Shown one piece after another: positions 35,005 through 43,104 of a DNA stretch of 64,000 nt. Under the pieces are notes generated by a model. The model had not been told where the DNA came from and did no database searches. It saw only the letters and a list, made by a program, of their open reading frames with translations. Origin of the DNA: Microvirga thermotolerans. Its GTDB lineage: Bacteria; Pseudomonadota; Alphaproteobacteria; Rhizobiales; Beijerinckiaceae. The stretch lies in assembly GCF_009363855.1 (NCBI RefSeq), contig NZ_CP045423.1:2572001-2636000 (forward strand), written 5' to 3'. Positions within the stretch are counted from its first letter, which is position 1; every line of letters starts with the position of its first letter. A program made the position numbers and the translations under genes.

Positions 35005-35214
35005 ATGTCCCATAAGTATCAGGTTCATCAGTTGGTCCGCATCACCCATCCGCGGATCTGGGACAAGCGCGCAAGTGCAAGCGGCATCTACGAGGTGACG
35101 CGTCTCATGCCGGCAGATCAGACCGGTGAAGTCTCGTATCGCATCAAGTCGTCCGGCTTTGGTGAGCGCGCCGTGCGCGAAAGCGAGATCTCGGCCAAGG
35201 CGTCAGTCATTTGA
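35005..35214 (+). CDS. Small conserved hypothetical protein
   Basis: 69 residues after a GGAGGGATGA-type site. It contains a short beta-rich pattern (YQVHQLVRITHP, YEVTRLMPADQTGEVSYRIK, AVRESEI) that resembles small alphaproteobacterial proteins seen next to cold-shock genes. No function can be assigned. Its TGA overlaps a TTG start of the next frame by four bases. Confidence 0.6.
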   Translation: MSHKYQVHQLVRITHPRIWDKRASASGIYEVTRLMPADQTGEVSYRIKSSGFGERAVRESEISAKASVI

Positions 35215-35504
35215 CCGATGGTGAGGCCTTCTTCCACGGATCACAGATCTACGATCCTGTCGCGGTGCTTCGCCGGGACGATGAGATCCTGTACGTCGCG
35301 CGCGTCGGCATGAAGGCCTCACGACAGTTTATGATCCTCACGCCATCAGGCGAGCCAGCGTGGCCGCACGAGCCGCTCGGCAGCCTCTCCGACGTTGCCT
35401 GGGCGCTTCGAGCACATACGTGGCACCTCGTGACGCCCGAGCCTATGGGCGGGAGTGCTCAGCAAGCCAAGACGCTGGCGCGGCTGCTCACGGAGCGAAC
35501 CTGA
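35211..35504 (+). CDS. Small hypothetical protein, coupled to previous gene
   Basis: 97 residues from a TTG at 35211 in a TTGA overlap with the previous stop. The sequence is beta-rich with VAVLRRDDEILYVARVG and ends in a helix with QQAKTLARLL. The rare start weakens the call, but composition is protein-like. Not recognised. Confidence 0.45.
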   Translation: MTDGEAFFHGSQIYDPVAVLRRDDEILYVARVGMKASRQFMILTPSGEPAWPHEPLGSLSDVAWALRAHTWHLVTPEPMGGSAQQAKTLARLLTERT

Positions 35505-35590
35505 CGATGACCGGTGCGGAGGTGAATGCATGGATTAGATCCCATCGCTCGCAACAGTTCCGCCTCTCAACCCGCAGAAGGAGACTCACC

Positions 35591-35896
35591 ATGGTTGATC
35601 AACCAACCAATCTTGATGCGCATCGCGGCATGGCGGCTCAGAAAGCCACCGACCTGCGTCGTCTGCGATCCGAGGTCGAAGCCGACCAGGCAGCCCTCCA
35701 CGCAAGACAGGCGGAACTCGAAGATCTGCTTGCGGCAGCACCCGCCACCGACTGGCCGGAGGCTGTCGAGAAGGCGCGCTATCTGCTGGGTCTGCTTGCG
35801 CGGAATTTGGACGCAGCCGATCTGCGTCGCCGCAGGCTCATCGACCGGGTGCTGGCCGATTTCGATCATCTGCTCGACAAGCCACCCCACGACTGA
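35591..35896 (+). CDS. Small coiled-coil hypothetical protein
   Basis: 101 residues with a strong AAGGAG site. It is almost all helix: heptad-like LRRLRSEVEADQAALHARQ followed by LEDLLAA and a C-terminal pair of helices (YLLGLLARNLDAADLRRRRL). No catalytic motif. It may dimerise. Unknown function; the next gene starts 41 bases on. Confidence 0.65.
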   Translation: MVDQPTNLDAHRGMAAQKATDLRRLRSEVEADQAALHARQAELEDLLAAAPATDWPEAVEKARYLLGLLARNLDAADLRRRRLIDRVLADFDHLLDKPPHD

Positions 35897-35937
35897 GCCG
35901 ATTATTCCCAAATCCTGACTGACAACGGAGACAATCG

Positions 35938-36084
35938 ATGGCCAGAGGCGAAAAGCGCGGCAACCGCGAAGCAAAGAAGCCGAAGCAGGAAAAGCCCAAG
36001 AACCCGATTCCGGCCTCTCCCTTCGTGAGCCAAGGCAAGGGCAACGTTCCGCCTAAACCATCCGGCGGCAAGCGGGCATCGTAG
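35938..36084 (+). CDS. 48-residue basic protein
   Basis: A short frame starting MARGEKRGNREAKKPKQEKP after a CGGAGA site, rich in Lys, Pro and Gly and with no hydrophobic core. Similar tiny basic proteins are common in Rhizobiales genomes. Expected to be disordered and perhaps to bind nucleic acid. Function unknown. Confidence 0.65.
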   Translation: MARGEKRGNREAKKPKQEKPKNPIPASPFVSQGKGNVPPKPSGGKRAS

Positions 36085-36343
36085 CTGGGCCGCAACGGGA
36101 GCGAAACCTATTGAGGCTTCCTCCAAGACCTGCTGACATCCTTCAAGGATGAGCCGAAGAGCGGGTGAGTGCCTTCCAACGCGACGGCGGCTCGTTCATC
36201 GCTGCAGTCGAGGCAACCCGCATGCCCATGGTGGCCACCGACCCCACGATTGTCCAAAACGGCGGACCACGAGATGAACTCGGCCGGTAGGTCTGTGCGC
36301 CAAAGCGAATTCGAGCGGAAGCCGCTTACTGCCCCCTTGTGAG

Positions 36344-36568
36344 GCGCTGCGCCATCCAATCCTTGGCCATGTCCAGGTTGGAGAAGATCGGATGGCTGAT
36401 CCCGTCCAGCCGGCCAAAGCCTGCCTCCAGGTACCACTGCCCCGCAGCCACCTGTTCTCATCCACGAGATGGGTCAGCACCGCCACCAGCCGCTGCTCCT
36501 CGTCAAAGACCAGCGTGCCGTCCTCGTCGAACCCCGTCGCTACGCGGATGGGCTGAAAGTGAGGCTCA
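36344..36568 (-). pseudogene. Frameshifted paralogue of the small gene at 37591
   Basis: The strand begins with an ATG overlapping the TGA of the Crp/Fnr gene, but only by changing frame twice (near 36555 and near 36450) does it give a protein: RVATGFDEDGTLVFDEEQRL, then GQWYLEAGFGRLDGISHP and AKDWMAQRL. That aligns along its length with the small protein encoded at 37591 (WWHLEAGFGK there). Two frameshifts make it a likely pseudogene. Confidence 0.65.
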
Positions 36569-37312
36569 TGCGGCGGCCTGATCGCTCTCCAGGTGCAGGT
36601 AGGTCGGGTCGAACTCGCCCATCTGCTTCAACCTGTCCCAGTCAGGAATGTTCAGACGGTCACCGCTCAGCTCGATCAGTCCCTCAGCTCGCATCTGCTG
36701 AAGCACCCGGTTGACGTGAACCGTGGTGAAGCCGAGCGCATCGGCGAACTCGCCCTGGGTGATCGGCAGGTCGCAGGCATGGTCCTCGACGAGGTCCACC
36801 GCTCTGAGGCGCACCACCAGCTCGCACAGCACATGGGCCATGCGGCTGATGCCTTCGCGCCGCCCGACGTTCAACACCCATTCCCGGAAGATCGACGCAT
36901 CGATCAGGGTCTCACGCCAGAAGGCGGCTGCGATGCGGGGATGGCGGATACAGAGGTCCCACAGGGTCTCATGGGTGATGAACCCCACCCGGCACTGGCT
37001 GATGGTGCTGATGCTGTTGTCCAGCACCTTCAGGTGCAGGCTCTGCAGGTCGGGAATGTCGCCGGGCAGGTTGAAGGAGACGATCTGGCGCTTGCCTTGC
37101 GCTGTCATCTTGTAGGTGCAGGCGAAGCCGCTGAGGATCAGGCAGGACCGGGACGGACGGTCGCCCTCGCGCACCACATCCTGGTCGGCCTTGATCACCT
37201 GGACCTGCATCGGCAGGGTCTCAAGCGCCTGCCGCTCGTCATCGGTGAGCGTGAAGACGCTCTCCAGCTTGCGGATCATCGGATTGTAGTCAGGGTGAAA
37301 CGATGAGGACAC
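36566..37312 (-). CDS. Crp/Fnr family transcriptional regulator
   Basis: 248 residues. Beta-roll with VQVIKADQDVVREGDRPSRSCLILSG shortened here as QDVVREGDRPSR, then a helical DAS-type region, then a winged helix with ITQGEFADALGFTTVHVNRVL at about 180-200. Iron-sulfur cysteines of Fnr are missing. It resembles the many paralogous Crp/Fnr genes of Methylobacteriaceae. Divergent from the small gene at 37591 across a long AT-rich region with direct repeats, where it may bind. Confidence 0.88.
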   Translation of the reverse strand: MSSSFHPDYNPMIRKLESVFTLTDDERQALETLPMQVQVIKADQDVVREGDRPSRSCLILSGFACTYKMTAQGKRQIVSFNLPGDIPDLQSLHLKVLDNSISTISQCRVGFITHETLWDLCIRHPRIAAAFWRETLIDASIFREWVLNVGRREGISRMAHVLCELVVRLRAVDLVEDHACDLPITQGEFADALGFTTVHVNRVLQQMRAEGLIELSGDRLNIPDWDRLKQMGEFDPTYLHLESDQAAA

Positions 37313-37445
37313 GATGGCACTCCCTCGGTTGCAGGCGGGAGCACGTCGTATCTCTCAGGTATCAGCGCCTAGGCTCGGTTGCTGACAATGAAGCCACTAT
37401 GGCACACAAATGGATGCCCCTCACTGATTTATGTTATTATGCGGA

Positions 37446-37470
37446 AATAACTTTATCGTAATAACTTTAT
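37446..37470. repeat. 11-bp direct repeats in AT-rich divergent region
   Basis: AATAACTTTAT occurs at 37446-37456 and 37460-37470, period 14 bases, in the AT-rich space between the Crp/Fnr gene and the small gene at 37591. It may be a regulator binding site or curved promoter DNA. Confidence 0.55.
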
Positions 37471-37590
37471 TTGCCAAAGCTTATCTATCGGCATGGCATT
37501 GATTTGCCGAATACCACTTGCACGACAGCAGACAAACTCATGTTTAGTCATGCCAAGAAAATTGGTATATCATGAGAACTTCTTCTCAGG

Positions 37591-37905
37591 GTGTCCGGCC
37601 ACTTGGCACTGACCTTTCGCCCTCCCAACATGGAAGGCGAAGGCTTGCCCCACGACATCTCATTTCTTCCTATGCGCGTGCTCATCGATGGCTATGACAC
37701 TGAAGGCCACCTTGTCCTTGCAGATAATCAGCTTGCCGCCGTGTTTGTCCGCCTTGACGGGACGCACCATGACCCGGAGCACAAGGGATGGTGGCACCTG
37801 GAAGCCGGGTTCGGCAAGTGCAACAGCCAGCACGCGCCCCTGTTCAAGACGCCCGAAGAGGCCGGAGCCTGGGTTGAGCCAATCCTGATGCGCAAGGCCG
37901 CGTAG
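37591..37905 (+). CDS. Small hypothetical protein
   Basis: 104 residues from a GTG; an ATG at 37630 (giving 91 residues) is also possible. It contains FLPMRVLIDGYDTEGHLVLA and WWHLEAGFGK, a beta-rich core shared with the decayed gene at 36344. Such short proteins are frequent in Methylobacteriaceae. No function known. Confidence 0.55.
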   Translation: MSGHLALTFRPPNMEGEGLPHDISFLPMRVLIDGYDTEGHLVLADNQLAAVFVRLDGTHHDPEHKGWWHLEAGFGKCNSQHAPLFKTPEEAGAWVEPILMRKAA

Positions 37906-38091
37906 GTCGCAAAAGCCCATGTCTGGAACTCCTCTTGGGCCGCGGCATGATTGCGCTATCCTGTAGCGGGATTGAGGAATATAACGGGTTCCAGCCGCCG
38001 GTTTTCTTCCGGCCGGATTTGGCTTAACGCCACCCAGCCCTGAGCGCCCCAGCACTCCTGTCTGAGTGCAGACGAGGGAAAAGGGTTGGCC

Positions 38092-38604
38092 ATGAACACC
38101 AATCAAGACAGCCAGCAGCCGGTGGTCGTCCTCCTTGTGGAGGACGAGGCTCTCGTTCGCATGCTGGCTGCGGATGTGCTCCGGGAAGAAGGCAGCTTCA
38201 AAGTCATCGAGGTGGTCAATGCCGATGAAGCCCTGACGGTGCTTGAGGCAACAGCCGACGTTCGGGTCCTTGTGACCGATGTGGAAATGCCCGGCTCCCT
38301 GGATGGCTTCACCTTGGCCCGCGTGGTGAAGCAGGCATGGCCTCATATCGGGATTGTGGTGACGTCAGGCAGAATGGCACCTGGGCCGAAGGTGCTTCCC
38401 TCAGGCGCGCTGTTCATTGCCAAGCCTTACAGGCCAGCCGATTTAGTGGCCGCCGTGCGGACGGTGCTGCCGCCAGACCAGGCCGGGACACCTGCTGAAA
38501 CTCCGGTCTCGGTGCTTCCCTCCGCGATCAAGATCAGCCAGCCCCACACCGGCATCGGTGTTGCGGGCGGCTTGGCACAGCCCCTGCCTGAGCCCGAGGA
38601 ATAG
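38092..38604 (+). CDS. Stand-alone response regulator
   Basis: 170 residues. One receiver domain with acidic pair Glu17/Asp18, phospho-acceptor Asp63 in VTDVEMPGS, a switch Thr/Ser in VTSGR and Lys in IAKPY. No DNA-binding output domain follows, only a Pro-rich tail of about 50 residues. It is a paralogue of the damaged receiver at 19510. Such single-domain regulators work with HWE kinases in this group, and the kinase at 31455 is a candidate partner. Confidence 0.87.
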   Translation: MNTNQDSQQPVVVLLVEDEALVRMLAADVLREEGSFKVIEVVNADEALTVLEATADVRVLVTDVEMPGSLDGFTLARVVKQAWPHIGIVVTSGRMAPGPKVLPSGALFIAKPYRPADLVAAVRTVLPPDQAGTPAETPVSVLPSAIKISQPHTGIGVAGGLAQPLPEPEE

Positions 38605-38795
38605 ACCGCAAGCGAACGCGGAGTTTCGCAGAGCGGGAATTGCAGAACCGTGGCAGACGCAAACTGTGTTGGAACAGCTAGAGTCAGCTCTGGGTCAATC
38701 TGAGCCGTTAAGCGTGGCCGTGTGGAAGTCTGCTTAGCAGCCGGTACCTGCCCTTGGCTCCGTGTCGGGGCAGGCTGCCTGCGGTGCGGCATTCC

Positions 38796-39941
38796 TTATA
38801 CGATGCCCCACGCCCGATAACGTCGGCGTCCCGTAAGCTCCCTCGGTAGAGCACCGCCGAGCTGCGCCAACATCAGGTCGACCGCCTTCGGCGTGACCCC
38901 GATCAGCTTGGAGGCGATTGCCACCGACACGAGCGGCCGGGACAAGAATAGGTCGATCAGCTGCGGCAGGCGCGAGTTGCTGCGGCAGTCCTTCGCCCGG
39001 CGCATCATCGTCTCACGCGCCAGGATCAGCCGCTGCAGGTCCTTCTCGCCTTGGCTGACTGCCTCGTCGACGATCCGGGCGAAGGCCTCGACCTTCTCGA
39101 CTCCCCCTTCCCCGCCCTGCAGCCGGTACCGTGAGGCCTTGTAGCCGGAGACGAGCGGCAGGAGGTGCGTGGTCAGCCCCCTCGCCCGCAGGATCGACCC
39201 GGCCATGATGAGGCCGAGCCAAGGCTGGCGCGGATACATGCCGAGCGCCGTCCAGGCGTCCCAGGTGATGGCGGCTGCCGCGATCGCAGGCCACTGCTCG
39301 GTGCGCTTCACCACATCAAGCCAGAGGTCCTCGTTCTCGGCCTCATCGATCTCCGGATCGTAGACCAGGTGCGAGCGACGCTTCGGAAGCGGCGTCTCGC
39401 CCGCGAGCGTCTTGCTGGTCCGGGCCAGGATCGCGTCGATCTCGGCGAAGTGGCCTGCCAGGGGATCCTCGTCGTCATGGTCTGGTTCATAGTCGGCCTG
39501 GGCCCCCATGCCCTTCCCTAGCGGTTTCGCGAGTCCGGAGGGGAGCGTTAATCCACGCAGGGCCGAGAGACCGTCTATCGACAGCGGCCAGGGAGCTTTG
39601 CGGGCGAGCGCCATGCGCCGGGCCCGAAGGGCGGCCGCTGCGCGGGTAAGCTCGTGAGTCGGGCTGCGCACGTCCATGCCCGCGTCATGGAGGACCACGT
39701 CTCCGATGTCGACGAAGTGGCCGTCCAGGATGAGGGCGCGGGTCGCCTCGACCATGTCGCAGCGGGACTGCCAGCCGGCCGCCAGGCCGGAAGCCGCCAG
39801 CCGCGCGTCCAGGTGCGTGACAGCAATCGAGGTCCGCTCCAGTTTTCCGGCCAGGGACCACGGCAGGTCCGGCAGGTCGTAGGTCTTCGGCACGAGCGGC
39901 GCGAAGTCCTCGTCGTCATAGCGCCCCCTGCTCTCGAACAT
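38796..39941 (-). CDS. RHE_PE00001/DUF1612-type protein
   Basis: 381 residues. The middle has LVYDPEIDEAENEDLWLDVV, and the end a helix-turn-helix region (SVAIASKLIGVTPKAVDLML). The layout with an N-terminal PLVPKTYDLPDLPWSLAG stretch is that of the RHE_PE00001 family, widespread on rhizobial plasmids and islands. The end region is a predicted DNA-binding fold. Role unknown; it is a marker of mobile DNA. Its start at 39941 lies just after an AT-richer leader. Confidence 0.75.
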   Translation of the reverse strand: MFESRGRYDDEDFAPLVPKTYDLPDLPWSLAGKLERTSIAVTHLDARLAASGLAAGWQSRCDMVEATRALILDGHFVDIGDVVLHDAGMDVRSPTHELTRAAAALRARRMALARKAPWPLSIDGLSALRGLTLPSGLAKPLGKGMGAQADYEPDHDDEDPLAGHFAEIDAILARTSKTLAGETPLPKRRSHLVYDPEIDEAENEDLWLDVVKRTEQWPAIAAAAITWDAWTALGMYPRQPWLGLIMAGSILRARGLTTHLLPLVSGYKASRYRLQGGEGGVEKVEAFARIVDEAVSQGEKDLQRLILARETMMRRAKDCRSNSRLPQLIDLFLSRPLVSVAIASKLIGVTPKAVDLMLAQLGGALPRELTGRRRYRAWGIV

Positions 39942-40096
39942 GCCCCTGCCCCGGTCGACTAACCTGCTGATTTTCTGGGAATATAGCGTTCAAATTCGAA
40001 GCTAAGCAAGACTTTGCTACGCTGCGGCGTGCTGTTTCTCGACGCAAACTTGACGGCGGTGTCGCGCTGCCCCATATCAATGGAGCTCTGCACAAG

Positions 40097-40190
40097 CGGT
40101 CCTTCCCCGCGGATGTGGGGCGTACTGAGGGATCTCCCCTCTTAGCCAACTGCCGAACAGGCGGTTTTCCCCCGCGAACGCGGGGATTTC
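40097..40190 (-). CRISPR. Two-repeat type I-E CRISPR-like remnant
   Basis: Two 29-base units, 40097-40125 and 40162-40190, enclose 36 bases. Both share GGT-x4-CCCCGC...GGGG and differ in the aligned core almost only by transitions. The right unit resembles the reverse complement of the E. coli I-E repeat (CGGTTT, CCCCGC and GCGGGG all in register, about 21 of 29 identical to my recollection). The left unit is more degenerate, as terminal repeats usually are. Spacer length is slightly long (usually 32-33). No cas genes are in the window. Confidence 0.35.
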
Positions 40191-40226
40191 AAAGGCTCCA
40201 GGCTCCGGCCAGGGGCCTTTTGCTTT
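40191..40226. terminator. Terminator-like hairpin
   Basis: AAAGGCTCC (40191-40199) can pair with GGGGCCTTT (40212-40220) with one G-T pair, followed by TGCTTTT. It lies between the CRISPR-like repeats and the serine recombinase gene. No obvious gene ends here, so the role is unclear. Confidence 0.35.
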
Positions 40227-40347
40227 TCCGGCATCCCGTCATGGCTTGGGGGCCGCACAGGGTTTCAATCGGGTTTCCAACTGGCCAGTTGCTCATCCCT
40301 GGGGCAAGTGTACAAAGGGAGCAAAGCAGCCTCCCGGAGCCCCGCCC

Positions 40348-41274
40348 ATGGCCCCTTCCGCCCCGAAAGCCCGCCTCATCGGTTACGCCCGTGTCTCCAC
40401 GGAGGACCAGGCGCACGACGCCCAGCTCGACGAGCTGCGTGCGGCCGGCTGCGAGGTGATCCACCAGGAGCACGGCTCGGGCGCGAGCAGGGCCCGCCCC
40501 GTCCTGGCGCGGCTCATCCGCGACATCAAGCCGGGCGAGGTCCTGGTCGTGGTGCGCCTGGACCGCCTAGCGCGCTCCGTCAGTCACCTCCTCGAGGTGA
40601 TCGAGACGCTGGAAGCCAAGAAGGCGCATTTCCGGTCCCTACGCGACCCAATCGATACCTCGACGCCGCAAGGCATGTTCTCCCTGCAGGTGCTCGGCGC
40701 GGTAGCGCAGCTCGAACGCTCGCTGATCGCGGAGCGCACCAAGGCCGGGATCGCAGCCGCCAAGGCACGCGGCCGCCTGCCCGGCAACCCCGGCATGCGC
40801 GAGCGCCGGCCGGAGGCCATCCGCAAGATCGCCCTCGCCCGCGAGAAGGTCTACGTCGACCACCTCGTCGCCACCTCGGACCAGTGGATGCCGACGGTGC
40901 GGCGGATGCGGCCGCACCATCCCTGGGAGGACGTGGTGCACGCCCTCAAGGCCTCTGGCCAGTCATGGACGGTGGACCGGCTGCGGCGCGCGGTAGGCAA
41001 GATGGTGTCCCAACACATGGCCGACCCTGCCCTGCTCAAGCCCGCCTCCCGCAAGGGCCCGCAGCACCGCCTCATGAGCCTCGTGGCCGGCATCGCCATG
41101 GCCGATCCGAGGCTCTCCCTCCGCGATATTGCAGCGCAGCTGGAGCGCATGCACGAGCGGACCCCTCGCGGCGGCCGCCAGTGGTCGGCATCGTCGGTGA
41201 AGAAGCAGCTTGACCTGGCGAGGAAGCACGGGCTTGCGCCACCCTCCTCCGTGGAGCCCCTCGCCCCTGCATAA
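40348..41274 (+). CDS. Serine recombinase/resolvase
   Basis: 308 residues. The N-terminal resolvase domain has the nucleophile Ser17 in GYARVSTEDQ, then RLDRLARSV and QLERSLIAERTKAGIAAAKARGR of the family. The C-terminal half is longer than in a plain resolvase and includes a helix-turn-helix region (LSLRDIAAQLERMH). It should cut and rejoin DNA at a site not identified here. Start follows CCCGGAGCC. It may resolve or invert part of the island. Confidence 0.87.
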   Translation: MAPSAPKARLIGYARVSTEDQAHDAQLDELRAAGCEVIHQEHGSGASRARPVLARLIRDIKPGEVLVVVRLDRLARSVSHLLEVIETLEAKKAHFRSLRDPIDTSTPQGMFSLQVLGAVAQLERSLIAERTKAGIAAAKARGRLPGNPGMRERRPEAIRKIALAREKVYVDHLVATSDQWMPTVRRMRPHHPWEDVVHALKASGQSWTVDRLRRAVGKMVSQHMADPALLKPASRKGPQHRLMSLVAGIAMADPRLSLRDIAAQLERMHERTPRGGRQWSASSVKKQLDLARKHGLAPPSSVEPLAPA

Positions 41275-41352
41275 ATCCAGGATCTAGGATTCGCTGCCGC
41301 TCTGGAATACCAAGGTCGCTTCGCTTGGGGCCAGTTCTCGGGAGGACTTTGG

Positions 41353-42375
41353 ATGTTCGTCGTACCCCCGCCGCCGGCCAACGAGGCCGCGCGGCTCGAG
41401 TTTCTTTTCTCCTGCGGGATCCTGGACACGCCCAAGGACGAGCGCTTCGACCGGCTGACGCGCCTTGCCGCCCGGTTCTACGGCGCAGATGTCGCCTTCC
41501 TCGGCTTCGTCGACGATCGGTACCAATGGATGAAGTCAGCGACCTCCGATGGTGTTGCCCCCTGGATCGAGCGGGACAAGAGCGTGTGCCAGATCATGAT
41601 CGCGACCGGTCGACCGCTCGTTTTCGGCGACATGCAGTCGGACCCTCGGCTCGAAGGACACCCGATCGTCCCTCACCTTCCGTTCCGCTTCTACGCCGGG
41701 GTTCCGCTGTTGACGGAGGACGGCGCGGCGGTGGCCTCACTCTGTGTGCTCAAGCGGGAGGCGCAGGATCCCTCAGCGGTCGACCTTGAGCCTCTTAGCG
41801 ATCTCGCGGCCATCGCTATGGACGAGCTGGAGCTGTTCCGGCGCAACCGCGAGCTCGCCCGCCTCGCCGAGACTTGTCCGCTGACGGGCCTCGCAAACCG
41901 GCGAGGCTTCGACGCGGCGCTGGACCGGGCGGTCCGCCGGGCCCGGCGGACACGAGCACACCTTTCCCTGCTGCTTCTCGACTTGGACCATTTCAAGCGC
42001 CTCAACGACACGCTCGGGCATCAGGCGGGCGATGAGGCGCTGCGCCGCTTCGGCACTATCCTCGGCGCGGCGGCACGCCGGCCAGACGACGTCGCCGCCC
42101 GTTACGGCGGCGAGGAGTTCGCGCTGATCCTGCCCGACACCGATGCGGCCGGAGCCGTCGAGGTCGCTGGCATGGTCCGACAGGCGCTCGTGAGCGCGGC
42201 GATCCCCCACCCGGACGGAATCGGAGGGCTAGTGACTGCCAGCATAGGCATTGCCACTGCGTCACCTGATGCCCTGCCCGATCCGGATACTCTCCTCTCC
42301 CAAGCGGACGCAGCGCTGTACCGGGCCAAGCACTCCGGCCGCGACTGCTATTGCGTGAGCGACTGCACGTCCTGA
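41353..42375 (+). CDS. GAF-GGDEF diguanylate cyclase
   Basis: 340 residues. A GAF domain (about 15-165, with FRFYAGVPL) is followed by a GGDEF domain (about 175-335) with active-site GGEEF. The inhibitory RxxD site is present five residues before it (RPDD). It should make cyclic-di-GMP from two GTP under control of a small ligand or redox signal. No membrane segment. It lies between recombinase genes, in the same direction as the resolvase. Confidence 0.9.
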   Translation: MFVVPPPPANEAARLEFLFSCGILDTPKDERFDRLTRLAARFYGADVAFLGFVDDRYQWMKSATSDGVAPWIERDKSVCQIMIATGRPLVFGDMQSDPRLEGHPIVPHLPFRFYAGVPLLTEDGAAVASLCVLKREAQDPSAVDLEPLSDLAAIAMDELELFRRNRELARLAETCPLTGLANRRGFDAALDRAVRRARRTRAHLSLLLLDLDHFKRLNDTLGHQAGDEALRRFGTILGAAARRPDDVAARYGGEEFALILPDTDAAGAVEVAGMVRQALVSAAIPHPDGIGGLVTASIGIATASPDALPDPDTLLSQADAALYRAKHSGRDCYCVSDCTS

Positions 42376-42396
42376 CACGACCGCCCGGCGCTTGGA

Positions 42397-42594
42397 TCAC
42401 TGCGGTCGAGGATCAGATACTTGACCTTGTCCTAAGGTCATGAGGCATGCACCGACTAAGGCTATGAGCGCTTCGTCGAAACTGCCGAGATGCTGCTCTA
42501 TCTCGCCATAAAACACCTTCTGTTTCGGCGCCTCACCCGCAAAGGTGAGTGATCGTTGCTCGCCAATCTCTTTGATCAGACCTTTCAGCGGCAC
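42397..42594 (-). CDS. Possible small protein after the recombinase trio
   Basis: 65 residues from a GTG at 42594, with a lower GC content than its neighbours. It holds a helical stretch with IEQHLGSFDEALIALVGACL. There is no clear ribosome-binding site and no known family. It follows the third gene of the integrase trio on the same strand. Confidence 0.3.
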   Translation of the reverse strand: MPLKGLIKEIGEQRSLTFAGEAPKQKVFYGEIEQHLGSFDEALIALVGACLMTLGQGQVSDPRPQ

Positions 42595-42619
42595 CGCCGC
42601 TACGCCGTCAATCCTGAAC

Positions 42620-43102
42620 TTATCGATGGGACTTGGACGACGTCGCTGCGACAGGCGGCGGGACCGGTAATTTATGGGCCCTCGCCAGATCCTCTAGGAG
42701 AACGATCCGGCGCTCACGCTGGTCGAGGAGGCCGATCAAGGATGCGTTCTGGGCCCGAAGGGCATCGTTCTCGCGCCGCAGGACCGCCAGCGCGGCCTCC
42801 AGGTCGCCCAGCCGCCCGCGCTTGGACTTCCTCAACCGCAGCTCGATGTTTCGTAGCGCCTGTTGGTACCGTTCGGTGAGATCCGGATACTTCCCTACGT
42901 TCGGCCGGTCGATCAGGGGGTCGGACCACTGGGCGAGAGTTCCGTCAGGCCCTCCCCAACGACGCAGCGCCGCATGAGTCTTGGGAATTTCGCTGCCCTC
43001 CGGCACCCCTTCTGCCGCCCAACCTTCCAGGATCTCGACCTTGGCCCGGAACGCCTCCAGGACCCGGCGCTGTTTCTCCTCAGGTGACTCGCTCCTGCTC
43101 AT
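42620..43102 (-). CDS. TnpC-like accessory protein of the integrase trio
   Basis: 160 residues. Two helical halves, the second a likely coiled coil (RGRLGDLEAALAVLRREN, then LIGLLDQRERRIVLLEDL). The start ATG lies directly after the stop of the upstream recombinase gene (3 bases apart). Position, size and coiled-coil match TnpC of the Tn554-type three-gene integration modules, which assists the two tyrosine recombinases. Not a recombinase itself. Confidence 0.6.
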   Translation of the reverse strand: MSRSESPEEKQRRVLEAFRAKVEILEGWAAEGVPEGSEIPKTHAALRRWGGPDGTLAQWSDPLIDRPNVGKYPDLTERYQQALRNIELRLRKSKRGRLGDLEAALAVLRRENDALRAQNASLIGLLDQRERRIVLLEDLARAHKLPVPPPVAATSSKSHR

Positions 43103-43104
43103 GG

